This document shows positions 26,295 through 35,616 of a stretch of 64,000 nt of DNA, in pieces. The stretch covers positions 124,001 to 188,000 of the forward strand of contig NZ_CP061287.1 of the NCBI RefSeq assembly GCF_018687275.1, read 5' to 3'. Source of the stretch: Polynucleobacter sp. MWH-Aus1W21. Lineage in GTDB: Bacteria > Pseudomonadota > Gammaproteobacteria > Burkholderiales > Burkholderiaceae. The number at the start of each line of letters is the position of its first letter. The stretch's first letter is position 1. A model generated the notes under the pieces. It did not search any database, had not been told where the DNA came from, and saw nothing but the letters and a program-made list of their open reading frames with translations. The position numbers and the translations under genes are program-made.

Positions 26295-26310
26295 AGTGTT
26301 TGTAAACACT
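26295..26310. repeat. 16-bp palindrome upstream of the mraZ promoter
   Basis: AGTGTTT and AAACACT are perfect 7-bp arms around GT. The centre is about 75 bp upstream of the predicted mraZ start site. It has the form of an operator half-site pair, but I cannot name the regulator. No T-run follows, so it is not a terminator. Confidence 0.4.
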
Positions 26311-26342
26311 AGAGAAATTCCTAAAAAAACCCCTAAAAACAC

Positions 26343-26371
26343 TTGACCCTCTTAGTACGATCCTCTAAAGT
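26343..26371 (+). promoter_or_regulatory. Sigma-70 promoter of the dcw cluster
   Basis: TTGACC (26343-26348) and TAAAGT (26366-26371) are separated by 17 bp. An A-rich tract just upstream could serve as an UP element. The predicted start site is near 26378, about 21 nt before the mraZ ATG. Confidence 0.6.
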
Positions 26372-26395
26372 GGGAGGAAGTGTGAAAAAGTGGGG
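26371..26395 (+). promoter_or_regulatory. MraZ operator repeats
   Basis: Three pentamers, TGGGA, TGTGA and TGGGG, stand at exact 10-bp intervals with 5-bp spacers. This is the TGGGN direct-repeat pattern known for MraZ autorepression in E. coli. They overlap the -10 element and start site, fitting repression. The last one may also act as the ribosome-binding site. Confidence 0.65.
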
Positions 26396-26398
26396 TAA

Positions 26399-26830
26399 AT
26401 GGTGTTTCAAGGTGCGTCAGCTCTCAATTTAGATGCAAAAGGCCGCATGTCTGTGCCGGCAAAGCATCGTGACGCCTTGTTGGTACAGGGCGAGGGCCGA
26501 ATCACGCTCACAAAACACCCCGATGGCTGCCTACTTCTTTTCCCAAGGCCCGAGTGGGAAACCTTCAGAGCGAGAGTTGCACAACTTCCAATGGATGCTC
26601 ATTGGTGGCGCCGAATCTTTTTGGGTAATGCAGCCGAAATGGATTTGGATAGCGCTGGTCGCGTATTGGTGAGTCCAGAATTACGCGCAGCAGCTGGAAT
26701 AGAAAAAGAAGTGATTTTGCTTGGCATGGGAAGTCACTTGGAATTGTGGGATGCGGCAACATACGCTGCAAAAGAACAGGCTGCGATTGCGCAAGGCATG
26801 CCTGAAGCACTCAAGCAATTTAATTTTTGA
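26399..26830 (+). CDS. mraZ: Transcriptional regulator MraZ
   Basis: The 143-residue product has two AbrB-like swapped-hairpin domains, marked by LDAKGRMSVPAKHRD and LDSAGRVLVSPELRAAAG. MraZ forms ring-shaped oligomers and represses its own dcw operon by binding TGGGN repeats, which are visible at its promoter. It is the first gene of the cluster and precedes rsmH by 12 bp. The start is fixed by the family beginning MVFQGAS. Confidence 0.96.
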   Translation: MVFQGASALNLDAKGRMSVPAKHRDALLVQGEGRITLTKHPDGCLLLFPRPEWETFRARVAQLPMDAHWWRRIFLGNAAEMDLDSAGRVLVSPELRAAAGIEKEVILLGMGSHLELWDAATYAAKEQAAIAQGMPEALKQFNF

Positions 26831-26842
26831 TGACAGGGTGCT

Positions 26843-27793
26843 ATGAACATATCTCATCGCCCAGTGTTACTGGCCGAGGCGGTGACGGCGCTAGTTGGCG
26901 GCCCACTGATTCAAAATCAAAACTCAGAAAAACAAATTCTAGTGATCGATGGAACCTTTGGGCGAGGCGGCCATACTCAAGCGCTGCTCAAAGAATTGAA
27001 TCCATCGGCACGCATGATTTCTTTCGACAAGGATTTGGATGCGATCGCAGTAGCCCAGAAAATCAACGATCCGCGTTTGAAAGTTGTGCACGACAGCTTT
27101 GCGCAGATGGATCAGTACGCGGAACCAGAATCAGTCGATGGAATTTTGTTGGACTTGGGTATCAGCTCGCCGCAAGTGGACGAAGCGCATCGGGGATTTT
27201 CTTTTCGACGCGAAGGTCCGCTCGATATGCGCATGAATACCGATCATGGTCTAACTGCAGCAGAGTGGTTGGAGCAAGCACCGCCGGAGGAAATCACGCA
27301 CGTGATTAAGACTTACGGAGAAGAGCGCTTTGCATATCAGATCGCTAAAGCCATTGTGGCAAAGCGTGAAGAAGGTTTGCCACCAAAAACTACAACAGAA
27401 TTAGCAAGTCTAGTTGCTAGCGTTGTGCGTACACGTGAAGCAGGTCAAGATCCTGCAACCAGAACATTTCAGGCTCTGCGTATTTTTATCAATCGCGAGC
27501 TGGAAGATTTGGAGCTTGGTTTAAAAGCAGCTTTGAAATTATTAAAGCCTGGTGCGAGATTAGCAGTGATCAGTTTTCACTCCCTTGAAGACCGCATCGT
27601 GAAGCAATTTATGCAGGCCCATGCAAAAGTAGAGATTCCTCGTGGCTTGCCAGTGCGCGAGAAAGATTTGCCGCAAAGTGCCTTGGAAATTATTGGTCGT
27701 GTCAAACCTAGTGATGCCGAGGTGTCTGAAAATCCTCGCGCACGATCAGCAATTATGCGTGTCGCTGAAAAACGCATGGGAGCAGTTGCATGA
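26843..27793 (+). CDS. rsmH: 16S rRNA (cytosine-1402-N4) methyltransferase
   Basis: The 316-residue SAM-dependent enzyme has the SAM motif GTFGRGGHTQALL, LLDLGISSPQVDEAHRGFSF and the C-terminal AVISFHSLEDRIVKQF block. It methylates C1402 in the ribosomal P site together with RsmI. Its stop overlaps the ftsL start by 4 bp (ATGA). Confidence 0.97.
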   Translation: MNISHRPVLLAEAVTALVGGPLIQNQNSEKQILVIDGTFGRGGHTQALLKELNPSARMISFDKDLDAIAVAQKINDPRLKVVHDSFAQMDQYAEPESVDGILLDLGISSPQVDEAHRGFSFRREGPLDMRMNTDHGLTAAEWLEQAPPEEITHVIKTYGEERFAYQIAKAIVAKREEGLPPKTTTELASLVASVVRTREAGQDPATRTFQALRIFINRELEDLELGLKAALKLLKPGARLAVISFHSLEDRIVKQFMQAHAKVEIPRGLPVREKDLPQSALEIIGRVKPSDAEVSENPRARSAIMRVAEKRMGAVA

Positions 27794-28056
27794 ATCGTGC
27801 AACATTGACCTTGCTCGCATTGTTATTAATTTGCGCTCTATCTTTAGTAGCGGCGCAGCAGCGTGCGCGTAAGTTATTCATTCTGCAGGAACGTGCACAG
27901 ATTGAAGAGCGTAAGTTAAACCAAGAATGGTTACGTCTTGAATTTGAGCAACGTAATTTATCGAAGTCTGCACGTATCCGTGATGTTGCGCGAAATCAAT
28001 TGCGTATGTCCCCAATTTCTCCTGAACGTACCTTGTACTTAAAGGAGGCTAAATGA
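27790..28056 (+). CDS. ftsL: Cell division protein FtsL
   Basis: The 88-residue bitopic protein has one membrane segment (about residues 4-22) and a periplasmic coiled coil (ERAQIEERKLNQEWLRLEFE) ending in RDVARNQLRMSPISPERT, the usual FtsL close. With FtsB and FtsQ it activates the FtsWI synthase at the septum. It overlaps rsmH and ftsI by ATGA junctions. Confidence 0.93.
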   Translation: MNRATLTLLALLLICALSLVAAQQRARKLFILQERAQIEERKLNQEWLRLEFEQRNLSKSARIRDVARNQLRMSPISPERTLYLKEAK

Positions 28057-29825
28057 GGCCGGTTGGTTTTTCTACTACGCCAAATTTAGTGTTGCGTCTG
28101 CCAATGTGGCGTTCGCGTTTAATGCTCTTCCTCTTATTTTTTGTATTCATGATGCTTTTGCTGCGCGCATTTTGGATTCAGGGCCCAGGCAATGCATTCT
28201 ATGAGGCAAAAGGCGTGCGAGGTACTCAGCGCGAGCTAGAGTTGCCTGCTAGCCGTGGAAAAATTTTGGATCGTAATGGTCAGGTTATTGCAACTAGTCT
28301 GGAGGCGAAATCGGTTATCGCCTATAACGACACGGTGCCGGATGATTTGGCCGCAGCTAAGGTGCAAAAGCTGGCAAGTCTCTTGCAGATGAGTGAATCT
28401 GATTTACGGAAGAAATTAAAAGAAGAGCGCAAGCAAATCTTCTTAAAACGCCAAGTCGATCCAGCAGTTGCTCAGCAAATTAAGCAGTTAGAAATTCCTG
28501 GTATTGGATTAAATAATGAATATCGTCGCTTCTATCCAGAGGGCGAGGCGATGGCACACGTGGTTGGCTTTACAAACGTAAACGATAAAGGCCAAGAGGG
28601 TATGGAGCTTTCGAGAGAGAAAGATCTTGCCGGACATCCAGGGCAGAGGCGCGTAGTCGTTGATCGTCTCGGACGCGTTGTCGATGAAATGGCCATTTTG
28701 CAGTTGCCACAAAACGGAAAAGATTTAAATCTTTCTATTGATAGCAAGATTCAGTTCTTGGCTTACAACGCTGTAAAAGATGCGGTTGAAAAGCATCACG
28801 CTAAAGCAGGCGGCGCTGTGGTGTTAGATACGCAAACCGGTGAGATTTTGGCTCTAGCAAATTACCCTAGCTACAACCCAAATGATCGACGAGTATTGAC
28901 TGGCGAGCAATTACGTAATCGTGTACTAACGGACACCTTTGAGCCTGGCTCAACGATGAAGCCATTAACAATTGCAATTGCATTGGAAAAGGGCGCGGTC
29001 AAGCCAGATACCAATATGGTGATTGGCGCTAAATATTTAATTGGACCAAAGCCAATTACTGATACACATCCCTATGGGAACTTAACTGTTTCTCAAATTA
29101 TTCAGAAGTCTAGCAACATTGGAACAGCAAAGATTGCGATGAATAGCCTTTCTGCTGAAGAGATGTGGGATTTCTATACAGCGGTTGGATTCGGCCAAGC
29201 GCCAAAAATTGGTTTCCCTGGGGCGGTAGCTGGAACGGTTCACCCATTTAAAAAGTGGATGCCTACCGATCAAGCGCGTATTGCATTTGGCTATGGTATT
29301 TCTGCTTCGTTATTTCAGGTGGCTCGTGCTTATACAGTTTTTGCTCGTGACGGTGAATTAGTTCCTCTGACAATTGAGCGCAGCCCAGAATTTAAGCCGG
29401 GCACAAAAGTTCTTTCTCCACAAACTGCAATAGAAATGCGCAGCATGATGGAATCTGTTACTGAGCCTGGTGGTACTGCCATTAAGGCTCAGGCTGAAGG
29501 ATTCCGTGTAGGCGGCAAGACTGGAACAGCGCATAAGCTAGTTGGCAAAGGGTATGGCAATAAATATCGTGCTTACTTTGCTGGCCTGGCTCCAATTAGT
29601 GCGCCACGTATTGTGGTTGCGGTGATGATTGATGAGCCCACAGGGGGAAGTCACTACGGCGGAGATGTTGCAGCACCAGTTTTCTCGACTATTGTGAGTG
29701 AAACACTGCATACCTTAAATGTTTTGCCGGATAGTAAAGTGAAGCAAATGGTGATGCAGGATAAGAATCCACAGGAGATTCAGTCTGCAAATGCTCAGGC
29801 TCAACATGTGGTTTTGAAGCGATGA
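28053..29825 (+). CDS. ftsI: Septal peptidoglycan transpeptidase FtsI (PBP3)
   Basis: The 590-residue class B penicillin-binding protein has an N-terminal membrane anchor (about 20-42) and a pedestal domain with the RGKILDRNGQVIATS block. The transpeptidase motifs are STMK (nucleophile Ser300), SSN in QKSSNIGTAK, and KTGT (Lys489). It crosslinks septal peptidoglycan with FtsW. A good ribosome-binding site (AAAGGAGG) precedes the ATG. It overlaps murE by 4 bp. Confidence 0.97.
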   Translation: MRPVGFSTTPNLVLRLPMWRSRLMLFLLFFVFMMLLLRAFWIQGPGNAFYEAKGVRGTQRELELPASRGKILDRNGQVIATSLEAKSVIAYNDTVPDDLAAAKVQKLASLLQMSESDLRKKLKEERKQIFLKRQVDPAVAQQIKQLEIPGIGLNNEYRRFYPEGEAMAHVVGFTNVNDKGQEGMELSREKDLAGHPGQRRVVVDRLGRVVDEMAILQLPQNGKDLNLSIDSKIQFLAYNAVKDAVEKHHAKAGGAVVLDTQTGEILALANYPSYNPNDRRVLTGEQLRNRVLTDTFEPGSTMKPLTIAIALEKGAVKPDTNMVIGAKYLIGPKPITDTHPYGNLTVSQIIQKSSNIGTAKIAMNSLSAEEMWDFYTAVGFGQAPKIGFPGAVAGTVHPFKKWMPTDQARIAFGYGISASLFQVARAYTVFARDGELVPLTIERSPEFKPGTKVLSPQTAIEMRSMMESVTEPGGTAIKAQAEGFRVGGKTGTAHKLVGKGYGNKYRAYFAGLAPISAPRIVVAVMIDEPTGGSHYGGDVAAPVFSTIVSETLHTLNVLPDSKVKQMVMQDKNPQEIQSANAQAQHVVLKR

Positions 29826-31372
29826 GGGTGGATTTGAAAATAGACACCAATCACTTGATTGACCACTTACACACTCTAGCGAATTCCTCCGCAAAAGTGT
29901 GCGCGGATAGTCGCCAGATTCAGTCTGGCGATATCTTTTTTGCCTATCCGGTAGGTCATGGCAATGCATTGTGTGATGGACGTCAATTTATTCATGCTGC
30001 TTTAGAAAATGGTGCATCAGCTGTGGTGTTTGATCCTGCAGGTATGAGTAATCAATTTGCAGATCACCCGCAATGCATTGCAGTTGAAAATCTTGCTGCA
30101 GAAGTGGGCCAATTGTGCTCTCAGTGGTACGGGAATCCCAGTAAGGAATTGAGCATTATTGGTGTTACTGGCACTAACGGAAAGACAAGCATTACGCAGT
30201 GGCTCGCACAAGCCTTGGATGCTACTAATCATCGCACGGCGGTTTTGGGAACTTTAGGAACTGGATTTCCAGGTGCTATGGTTCAAACTGGCTATACAAC
30301 TCCAGATGCTCCAAAGTTACAAACTCAGCTGGCAGAGCTGCGCAGCGTAGGGGCAAAGCAAGTTGCAATGGAAGTGTCTTCACACGCATTAGAACAAGAT
30401 CGAATCGCTGGAACTGAGCTAAATTGCGCGGTCTTCACCAATCTCACGCAAGATCATTTGGATTACCACGGCAGTATGGTTGAGTACGCTGAGGCGAAAG
30501 CGAAGTTATTTCAGCAGTCTGGACTTAAGCATGCAGTCATTAATTTAGATGACGCATTTGGTCGTGAGTTAGTCATGAATCTATTGGCTAAAAACGATTT
30601 AAAGGTGTGGGCATACGCCTTGTCGCCATCAGTTTTCGAAGGCTTTGAAAAATTTGGCGACCGATTGCAGCGTATTTATGCAAAAGAGACTGCGCTGAGT
30701 AGTGCAGGCTACGATTCCACTTTTGTTTATGACAACGCAGGAAGTGTTCAATTGCACATCCCGCTATTGGGTGAATTTAATTTAAGTAACGCGCTGGCAG
30801 TATGGACAGTATTACTTACTCAAGGCATGAGCTGTGAGCTTGCAGCGCAAAAAGTCAGTCAATTAAATCCAGTGCTTGGACGTATGGAATTAATTCAGAT
30901 TGGCAAACCTCAAAAAGCAGAGGGTTTGTTGGCGGTTGTCGATTACGCACATACACCAGATGCTTTAGAAAAAACTTTGCAGGCTTTGCGACCTATTGCA
31001 GATCAGCGTGGCGGAAGTATTTGGTGTGTATTTGGTTGTGGTGGCGATAGGGATTTTGGAAAGCGATCGCTGATGGGAGCTGTGGCAGGACGTTACGCTG
31101 ATCAAATTTTGATTACTAGCGACAATCCGCGTTCAGAAGATCCTCAAGCCATCATGCAGATGATTCGGGCTGGTTTAAAGGCTGACGCAACAAATATTCA
31201 GATGATTATCGATCGTGCGGCTGCCATTATGGCCGCTGTTCGCCATGCGAATCCTTGCGATATAGTTTTGGTGGCTGGTAAGGGTCATGAAACTACACAA
31301 GAAATCAATGGGAAGAAATTCGATTTTTCTGATCAGGAGCATATTCGCTTGGCAGCCGGAGGTGGAATCTAA
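29822..31372 (+). CDS. murE: UDP-MurNAc-tripeptide synthetase (meso-DAP ligase)
   Basis: The 516-residue Mur ligase has the ATP loop GVTGTNGKTSITQW and the DNPR motif (434-437, TSDNPRSEDP), which marks specificity for meso-diaminopimelate over lysine. The N-terminal uridine-binding block is CADSRQIQSGDIFFAYPV. It adds the third residue to the peptidoglycan stem in the cytoplasm. Its stop and the murF start overlap as TAATG. Confidence 0.96.
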   Translation: MRVDLKIDTNHLIDHLHTLANSSAKVCADSRQIQSGDIFFAYPVGHGNALCDGRQFIHAALENGASAVVFDPAGMSNQFADHPQCIAVENLAAEVGQLCSQWYGNPSKELSIIGVTGTNGKTSITQWLAQALDATNHRTAVLGTLGTGFPGAMVQTGYTTPDAPKLQTQLAELRSVGAKQVAMEVSSHALEQDRIAGTELNCAVFTNLTQDHLDYHGSMVEYAEAKAKLFQQSGLKHAVINLDDAFGRELVMNLLAKNDLKVWAYALSPSVFEGFEKFGDRLQRIYAKETALSSAGYDSTFVYDNAGSVQLHIPLLGEFNLSNALAVWTVLLTQGMSCELAAQKVSQLNPVLGRMELIQIGKPQKAEGLLAVVDYAHTPDALEKTLQALRPIADQRGGSIWCVFGCGGDRDFGKRSLMGAVAGRYADQILITSDNPRSEDPQAIMQMIRAGLKADATNIQMIIDRAAAIMAAVRHANPCDIVLVAGKGHETTQEINGKKFDFSDQEHIRLAAGGGI

Positions 31373-32820
31373 TGTCCATCATGACAACGCTTGCTCAAGC
31401 ACAGGCTATGCTGCCTGGAAGCAAGTTAATGAATGCTTCTGCAGGTGCTGCTCAGGAGTTATCTATTTCTCGAGTGGGTACTGATAGTCGTCAGATAGAG
31501 CGCAATGAATTATTTGTAGCTTTGGTTGGCGAGCGCTTTGATGCGCACGACTTCTTATCTGATGTTGCGAGGGCAGGCGCAGGTGCTGCACTAATTAGTA
31601 GTCAAGATAAATGCCCCGCCGACTTGCCAGCAATTTGCGTTTCGAATACACGCGTTGGTTTAGGCAATTTAGCCAAAGCATGGCGTGCTAATCATCCGAT
31701 TCCTTTGGCTTTGGTTACTGGTAGCAATGGCAAGACCACAGTTAAGGAAATGATTGCATCTATTTTTAAGGCTGCGGTTGGCGAGCAACATACCTTAGTG
31801 ACCAAAGGTAATTTGAACAACGATATTGGTTTGCCATTAACGCTCTTAAAGCTACGTTCAACTGATCGTCTAGCGGTTGTTGAGCTTGGCATGAATCATC
31901 CAGGCGAGACGGCACAGTTAGCTGCAATTGCACAAGCCAACATCGCATTAATTAATAATGCCCAGCGTGAGCATCAGGAATTTATGGCGACAGTAGCTGC
32001 TGTAGCTGAAGAGCATTCCGATGCAATTCGTGTGTTACCAGATGATGGCATCGCTGTTTTCCCGGCAGATTCTGAGTTTGCAAATGTTTGGCGCCAGGCT
32101 GCTGCTAGTCGCAAGGTAATTGATTTTGTTTTGTCATCAACTCAGACTAAGGCATCGGCTGCTGTGACTGGAAGTTTATTAAGTAATGGGCATGTGCAAA
32201 TCCAAACAGAGCAAGGAATTATTGAAGTTCAGCTCAATACTTTGGGCAGCCACAATGTTCGTAATGCTCTAGCAGCAAGTGCGGTAGGAATTGCAGCTGG
32301 TGTAAGTCTCGAAAAAATCAAGCAGGGTCTCGAATCCTTCTCACCAGTCAATGGACGCATGCAAGCTAAGGTGATTGATTCAAATCGAACCCTCATTGAT
32401 GATAGCTATAACGCTAATCCAGACTCTGTAAGAGCGGCGATTGACGCCTTAAAGCAATCAGGCAATTTATCTTGGCTTATTTTGGGTGATATGGGCGAGG
32501 TTGGTAATCAGGGGCCAGAGTTTCATCGGGAAGTTGGCGCCTATGCTGCTGAACAAGGGGTTGTCAAACTTTTTGCCTTAGGCGAGCAATGCCAATTCGC
32601 GCTTCAAGGATTTAATGAAGTTAGTCAAGATGCTGCAACAACATCTCAGGCAAAACATTTTTCGGATATGGATAGTCTCATTGCGCAATTAAGAGATGCG
32701 CTTCATGCCCAGTCCACTGGTAGCAATCAGCATTTAAATATTTTGGTTAAAGGTTCACGGTTTATGCGCATGGAGCGTGTAGTGCAAGCCTTGTTAGAGG
32801 AGGCTAAAACATGCTCTTAA
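31372..32820 (+). CDS. murF: UDP-MurNAc-pentapeptide synthetase
   Basis: The 482-residue Mur ligase adds D-Ala-D-Ala. The ATP loop is VTGSNGKTTVKEMIA, followed by TKGNLNNDIGLPLTLLKL and IDDSYNANPDSVRAAIDAL, both typical of MurF. The ATG at 31372 has GGAGGTGG upstream within the end of murE. A second in-frame ATG lies at 31381. It overlaps mraY by 10 bp. Confidence 0.96.
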   Translation: MSIMTTLAQAQAMLPGSKLMNASAGAAQELSISRVGTDSRQIERNELFVALVGERFDAHDFLSDVARAGAGAALISSQDKCPADLPAICVSNTRVGLGNLAKAWRANHPIPLALVTGSNGKTTVKEMIASIFKAAVGEQHTLVTKGNLNNDIGLPLTLLKLRSTDRLAVVELGMNHPGETAQLAAIAQANIALINNAQREHQEFMATVAAVAEEHSDAIRVLPDDGIAVFPADSEFANVWRQAAASRKVIDFVLSSTQTKASAAVTGSLLSNGHVQIQTEQGIIEVQLNTLGSHNVRNALAASAVGIAAGVSLEKIKQGLESFSPVNGRMQAKVIDSNRTLIDDSYNANPDSVRAAIDALKQSGNLSWLILGDMGEVGNQGPEFHREVGAYAAEQGVVKLFALGEQCQFALQGFNEVSQDAATTSQAKHFSDMDSLIAQLRDALHAQSTGSNQHLNILVKGSRFMRMERVVQALLEEAKTCS

Positions 32821-33980
32821 TGTTGGCGCAATGGCTGCAGGATGATTTCGGATTTTTTCGAGTATTTAACTACATCACTTTTAGAGCGGTGATGGCAACA
32901 GTCACTGCATTGTTAATTGGATTGGCTGCGGGACCTTGGGTCATTCGCAAACTCACCGCTTTAAAGATGGGTCAAGCAGTAAGGACGGATGGGCCACAAA
33001 CACATTTAGTAAAGTCAGGCACCCCAACAATGGGTGGTGTATTGATTTTGATTGGTATCTTTATTTCTTGTATGTTGTGGGCAGATCTTAGCAATCGATT
33101 TATTTGGATTGTGATGATTGTTACTTTTGGCTTTGGCTTAGTGGGTTGGGTAGATGATTACCGTAAAGTGGTCTACAAAGATCCAAAAGGTATGGCCTCT
33201 AGAGAGAAATTCTTTTGGCAAACTTTGATTGGTTTGTTTGCTGCAATCTATCTTGCGTTCTCAGTTTCAGAAGTCAACAACCTCAAGGTGCTGCAATTAT
33301 TCTACGAGTGGCTCAGAAGCGGATTTGCTTTAGATCTTCCTGCAAAGACTGACTTGCTATTGCCGTTTATGAAAGAAGTGAGCTACCCATTAGGAATTAT
33401 GGGTTTCATTATTTTGAGTTACTTGGTAATTGTTGGCAGTAGTAACGCGGTGAATTTAACCGATGGCCTTGATGGCCTAGTCATCATGCCAGTCATTCTA
33501 GTGGGTGCTGCATTGGGTGCTTTTGCCTATGTGATGGGTAATGCGATTTATGCTAAGTATCTCCTCTTCCCTTATATACCTGGCGCTGGTGAGCTAATGA
33601 TTTTCTGTGGCGCCATGGGCGGCGCAGGATTAGCTTTCCTTTGGTACAACACTCATCCAGCCCAAGTATTTATGGGCGACGTAGGTGCGCTAGCTTTAGG
33701 TGGTGCACTCGGCACTATCGCCGTCATTGTTCGTCAAGAAATTGTGTTGTTTGTGATGGGTGGCATTTTTGTTGCCGAAACCCTTTCAGTCATGTTGCAA
33801 GTACTTTGGTTCAAAGTAACCAAAAAACATTTTGGCGAGGGCCGTCGTATTTTCCGTATGGCGCCATTGCATCATCATTTTGAATTAGGTGGTTGGAAAG
33901 AAACGCAGGTAGTTGTGCGGTTCTGGATCATCACGATTCTCTTAGTCTTAATTGGCTTATCTAGCCTGAAGTTACGGTGA
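32811..33980 (+). CDS. mraY: Phospho-N-acetylmuramoyl-pentapeptide transferase
   Basis: The 389-residue integral membrane enzyme transfers phospho-MurNAc-pentapeptide to undecaprenyl phosphate, making lipid I. About ten membrane segments are predicted. Family signatures are GTPTMGGVLILIG, GWVDDYRKVVYKDPKGM (catalytic Asp pair), NLTDGLDGLVIMPV, FMGDVGALALGGALG and the cytoplasmic MAPLHHHFELGGWKE loop. The ATG follows GAGGAGG in the end of murF. Confidence 0.97.
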   Translation: MLLMLAQWLQDDFGFFRVFNYITFRAVMATVTALLIGLAAGPWVIRKLTALKMGQAVRTDGPQTHLVKSGTPTMGGVLILIGIFISCMLWADLSNRFIWIVMIVTFGFGLVGWVDDYRKVVYKDPKGMASREKFFWQTLIGLFAAIYLAFSVSEVNNLKVLQLFYEWLRSGFALDLPAKTDLLLPFMKEVSYPLGIMGFIILSYLVIVGSSNAVNLTDGLDGLVIMPVILVGAALGAFAYVMGNAIYAKYLLFPYIPGAGELMIFCGAMGGAGLAFLWYNTHPAQVFMGDVGALALGGALGTIAVIVRQEIVLFVMGGIFVAETLSVMLQVLWFKVTKKHFGEGRRIFRMAPLHHHFELGGWKETQVVVRFWIITILLVLIGLSSLKLR

Positions 33981-33993
33981 TCCAAAAGTAAAT

Positions 33994-35616
33994 ATGTTGA
34001 TTTTAGAAAATACCTTCGCTAATTCAGCCTTTATGGGTGATGAGGGCTATCAAGCACCAAGCAGATTCCTTATTTTGGGTTTGGGTGAATCCGGTGTCGC
34101 CATGGCTAAGTGGTGCTTGCGTAATGGTGCAGAGGTACGTCTCGCCGACACTCGTGAGCAATCATCATTCAGTGAGCGTCAGAATGCTTGGTTGCAGGAG
34201 CTTAACCTTGCTGGACTAAAAGATACTTGTTTTGGACCTTTGAGTGATGACTTACTCAATGAAATTGATGTGATTGGTATCAGTCCAGGGCTTTCTCCGG
34301 TGCAAGATCCAATTTATTCTTTCTTGGTAAAAGCTGAGGAAGCTGAAATCGACGTTTGGAGCGAAATTGAATTTTTTACTCGTGCAATTTCTGCTTTAGG
34401 TCGCATGGCTCAGGTGCAAGAGTCTAGTTATGAGGCTGCGGTATTGGCAATCACTGGTACCAATGGCAAAACAACGACCACCGCACTAACAGGGCAACTC
34501 TGTGAGCGCGCTGGTAAGAAGGTTGCTGTGGCGGGAAACATCAGCCCTGCTGCTTTGGAAAAATTAATGAACTGCTTAGACTTGGCGGATCAGATTGTCG
34601 ACATGCCTGATGTTTGGGTGTTGGAGTTATCTAGTTTCCAGCTGGTTTATACCCACACCTTAAATGCAACTGCAGCAACTGTGTTGAACATTACCCAAGA
34701 CCATTTGGATTGGCATGGGGATATGCAGGCTTATGCAGATGCTAAGTCAAAAATATTTGGCGCCGATACAGTATGCATCCTGAATCGTGATGACTCTCTT
34801 GTAATGAGCTTGCTTTCAGAAGAGCAAAAAGCAGAGAAAACTATTGTGACTTTTGGTTCTAATCGTCCAGATGAGCAAGGCGCCTTTGGTATTGAGCATG
34901 ACTTGCGTGCTGGTGGCATTGATTGGCTAGTGTGGGCTGAGGTGGATGAGGATGTAGAGCCTAAGCCTAAGCGTCGTCGTAAGGCTGCGGTTGTTGAGGA
35001 TGATGAGCCTTTACGATTGAAACGTCTCATTCCAGCTGATGCATTAAGAATACGTGGTCGTCACAACGCCTTAAATGCCTTAGCTGCGCTTGCCTTAGCG
35101 CGTGCCGCTAATTTGCCAATGAATGTTCTGTTGCATGGTTTGCGTGATTACCATGGCGAGCCTCATCGAGTTCAAAGTATTGCAATCGTTAAAGACGTTG
35201 AGTATGTGGACGATAGTAAAGGCACTAATGTAGGCGCTACTGTTGCTGCATTAAATGGCTTGGGTAATAACGAATCAGGCAAACGCATTTGGTTAATTGC
35301 TGGCGGAGACGGTAAGGGGCAAGATTTCAGTCCACTTCGTGAGCCAGCTTTGCGTTTTGTAAAAGGCGCTTTCGTAATCGGTAAAGATGGCGCTGCAATT
35401 GGCGAGGCATTGGGTGTTGGCATACCAGTTACCAATTGCGGTGACTTGGTGTCTGCGGTTCAGGCTGCTGCGGCACAGGCCATCTCTGGAGATTTGGTGT
35501 TGTTATCCCCAGCTTGCGCCAGCCTAGATCAGTTCCGCGACTACAAGGAGCGTGCTCAAGTATTTGTCGCAGAAGTCGAAGAGCTGGGAATGCGCTTTGA
35601 AGGAGTCCAGGCATGA
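33994..35616 (+). CDS. murD: UDP-MurNAc-L-alanine:D-glutamate ligase
   Basis: The 540-residue product is longer than E. coli MurD (438). It has the FLILGLGESGVAMAKW N-terminal block, ATP loop AITGTNGKTTTTALTG, NITQDHLDWHGDM and YVDDSKGTNVGATVAAL. The extra length includes an insert around residues 311-345 with alternating acidic and basic runs (EDVEPKPKRRRKAAVVEDDE), just before the RGRHNALNALAALALA block. The start at 33994 lacks a strong ribosome-binding site; an ATG at 34033 is possible. It overlaps ftsW by 4 bp. Confidence 0.95.
   Translation: MLILENTFANSAFMGDEGYQAPSRFLILGLGESGVAMAKWCLRNGAEVRLADTREQSSFSERQNAWLQELNLAGLKDTCFGPLSDDLLNEIDVIGISPGLSPVQDPIYSFLVKAEEAEIDVWSEIEFFTRAISALGRMAQVQESSYEAAVLAITGTNGKTTTTALTGQLCERAGKKVAVAGNISPAALEKLMNCLDLADQIVDMPDVWVLELSSFQLVYTHTLNATAATVLNITQDHLDWHGDMQAYADAKSKIFGADTVCILNRDDSLVMSLLSEEQKAEKTIVTFGSNRPDEQGAFGIEHDLRAGGIDWLVWAEVDEDVEPKPKRRRKAAVVEDDEPLRLKRLIPADALRIRGRHNALNALAALALARAANLPMNVLLHGLRDYHGEPHRVQSIAIVKDVEYVDDSKGTNVGATVAALNGLGNNESGKRIWLIAGGDGKGQDFSPLREPALRFVKGAFVIGKDGAAIGEALGVGIPVTNCGDLVSAVQAAAAQAISGDLVLLSPACASLDQFRDYKERAQVFVAEVEELGMRFEGVQA

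Larger units (their letters stand above)
26100..26398 (+). other. 299-bp AT-rich control region before the dcw cluster
   Basis: This is the longest non-coding stretch in the window. In order it holds an AT-only inverted repeat with a following T-run (26123-26158), a near-consensus LexA box (26164-26183), a GTGTTT/AAACAC palindrome (26295-26310), an A-rich tract (about 26320-26340), a sigma-70 promoter (26343-26371) and three MraZ-type repeats (26371-26395). No reading frame longer than about ten codons starts here on the plus strand. Confidence 0.8.
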
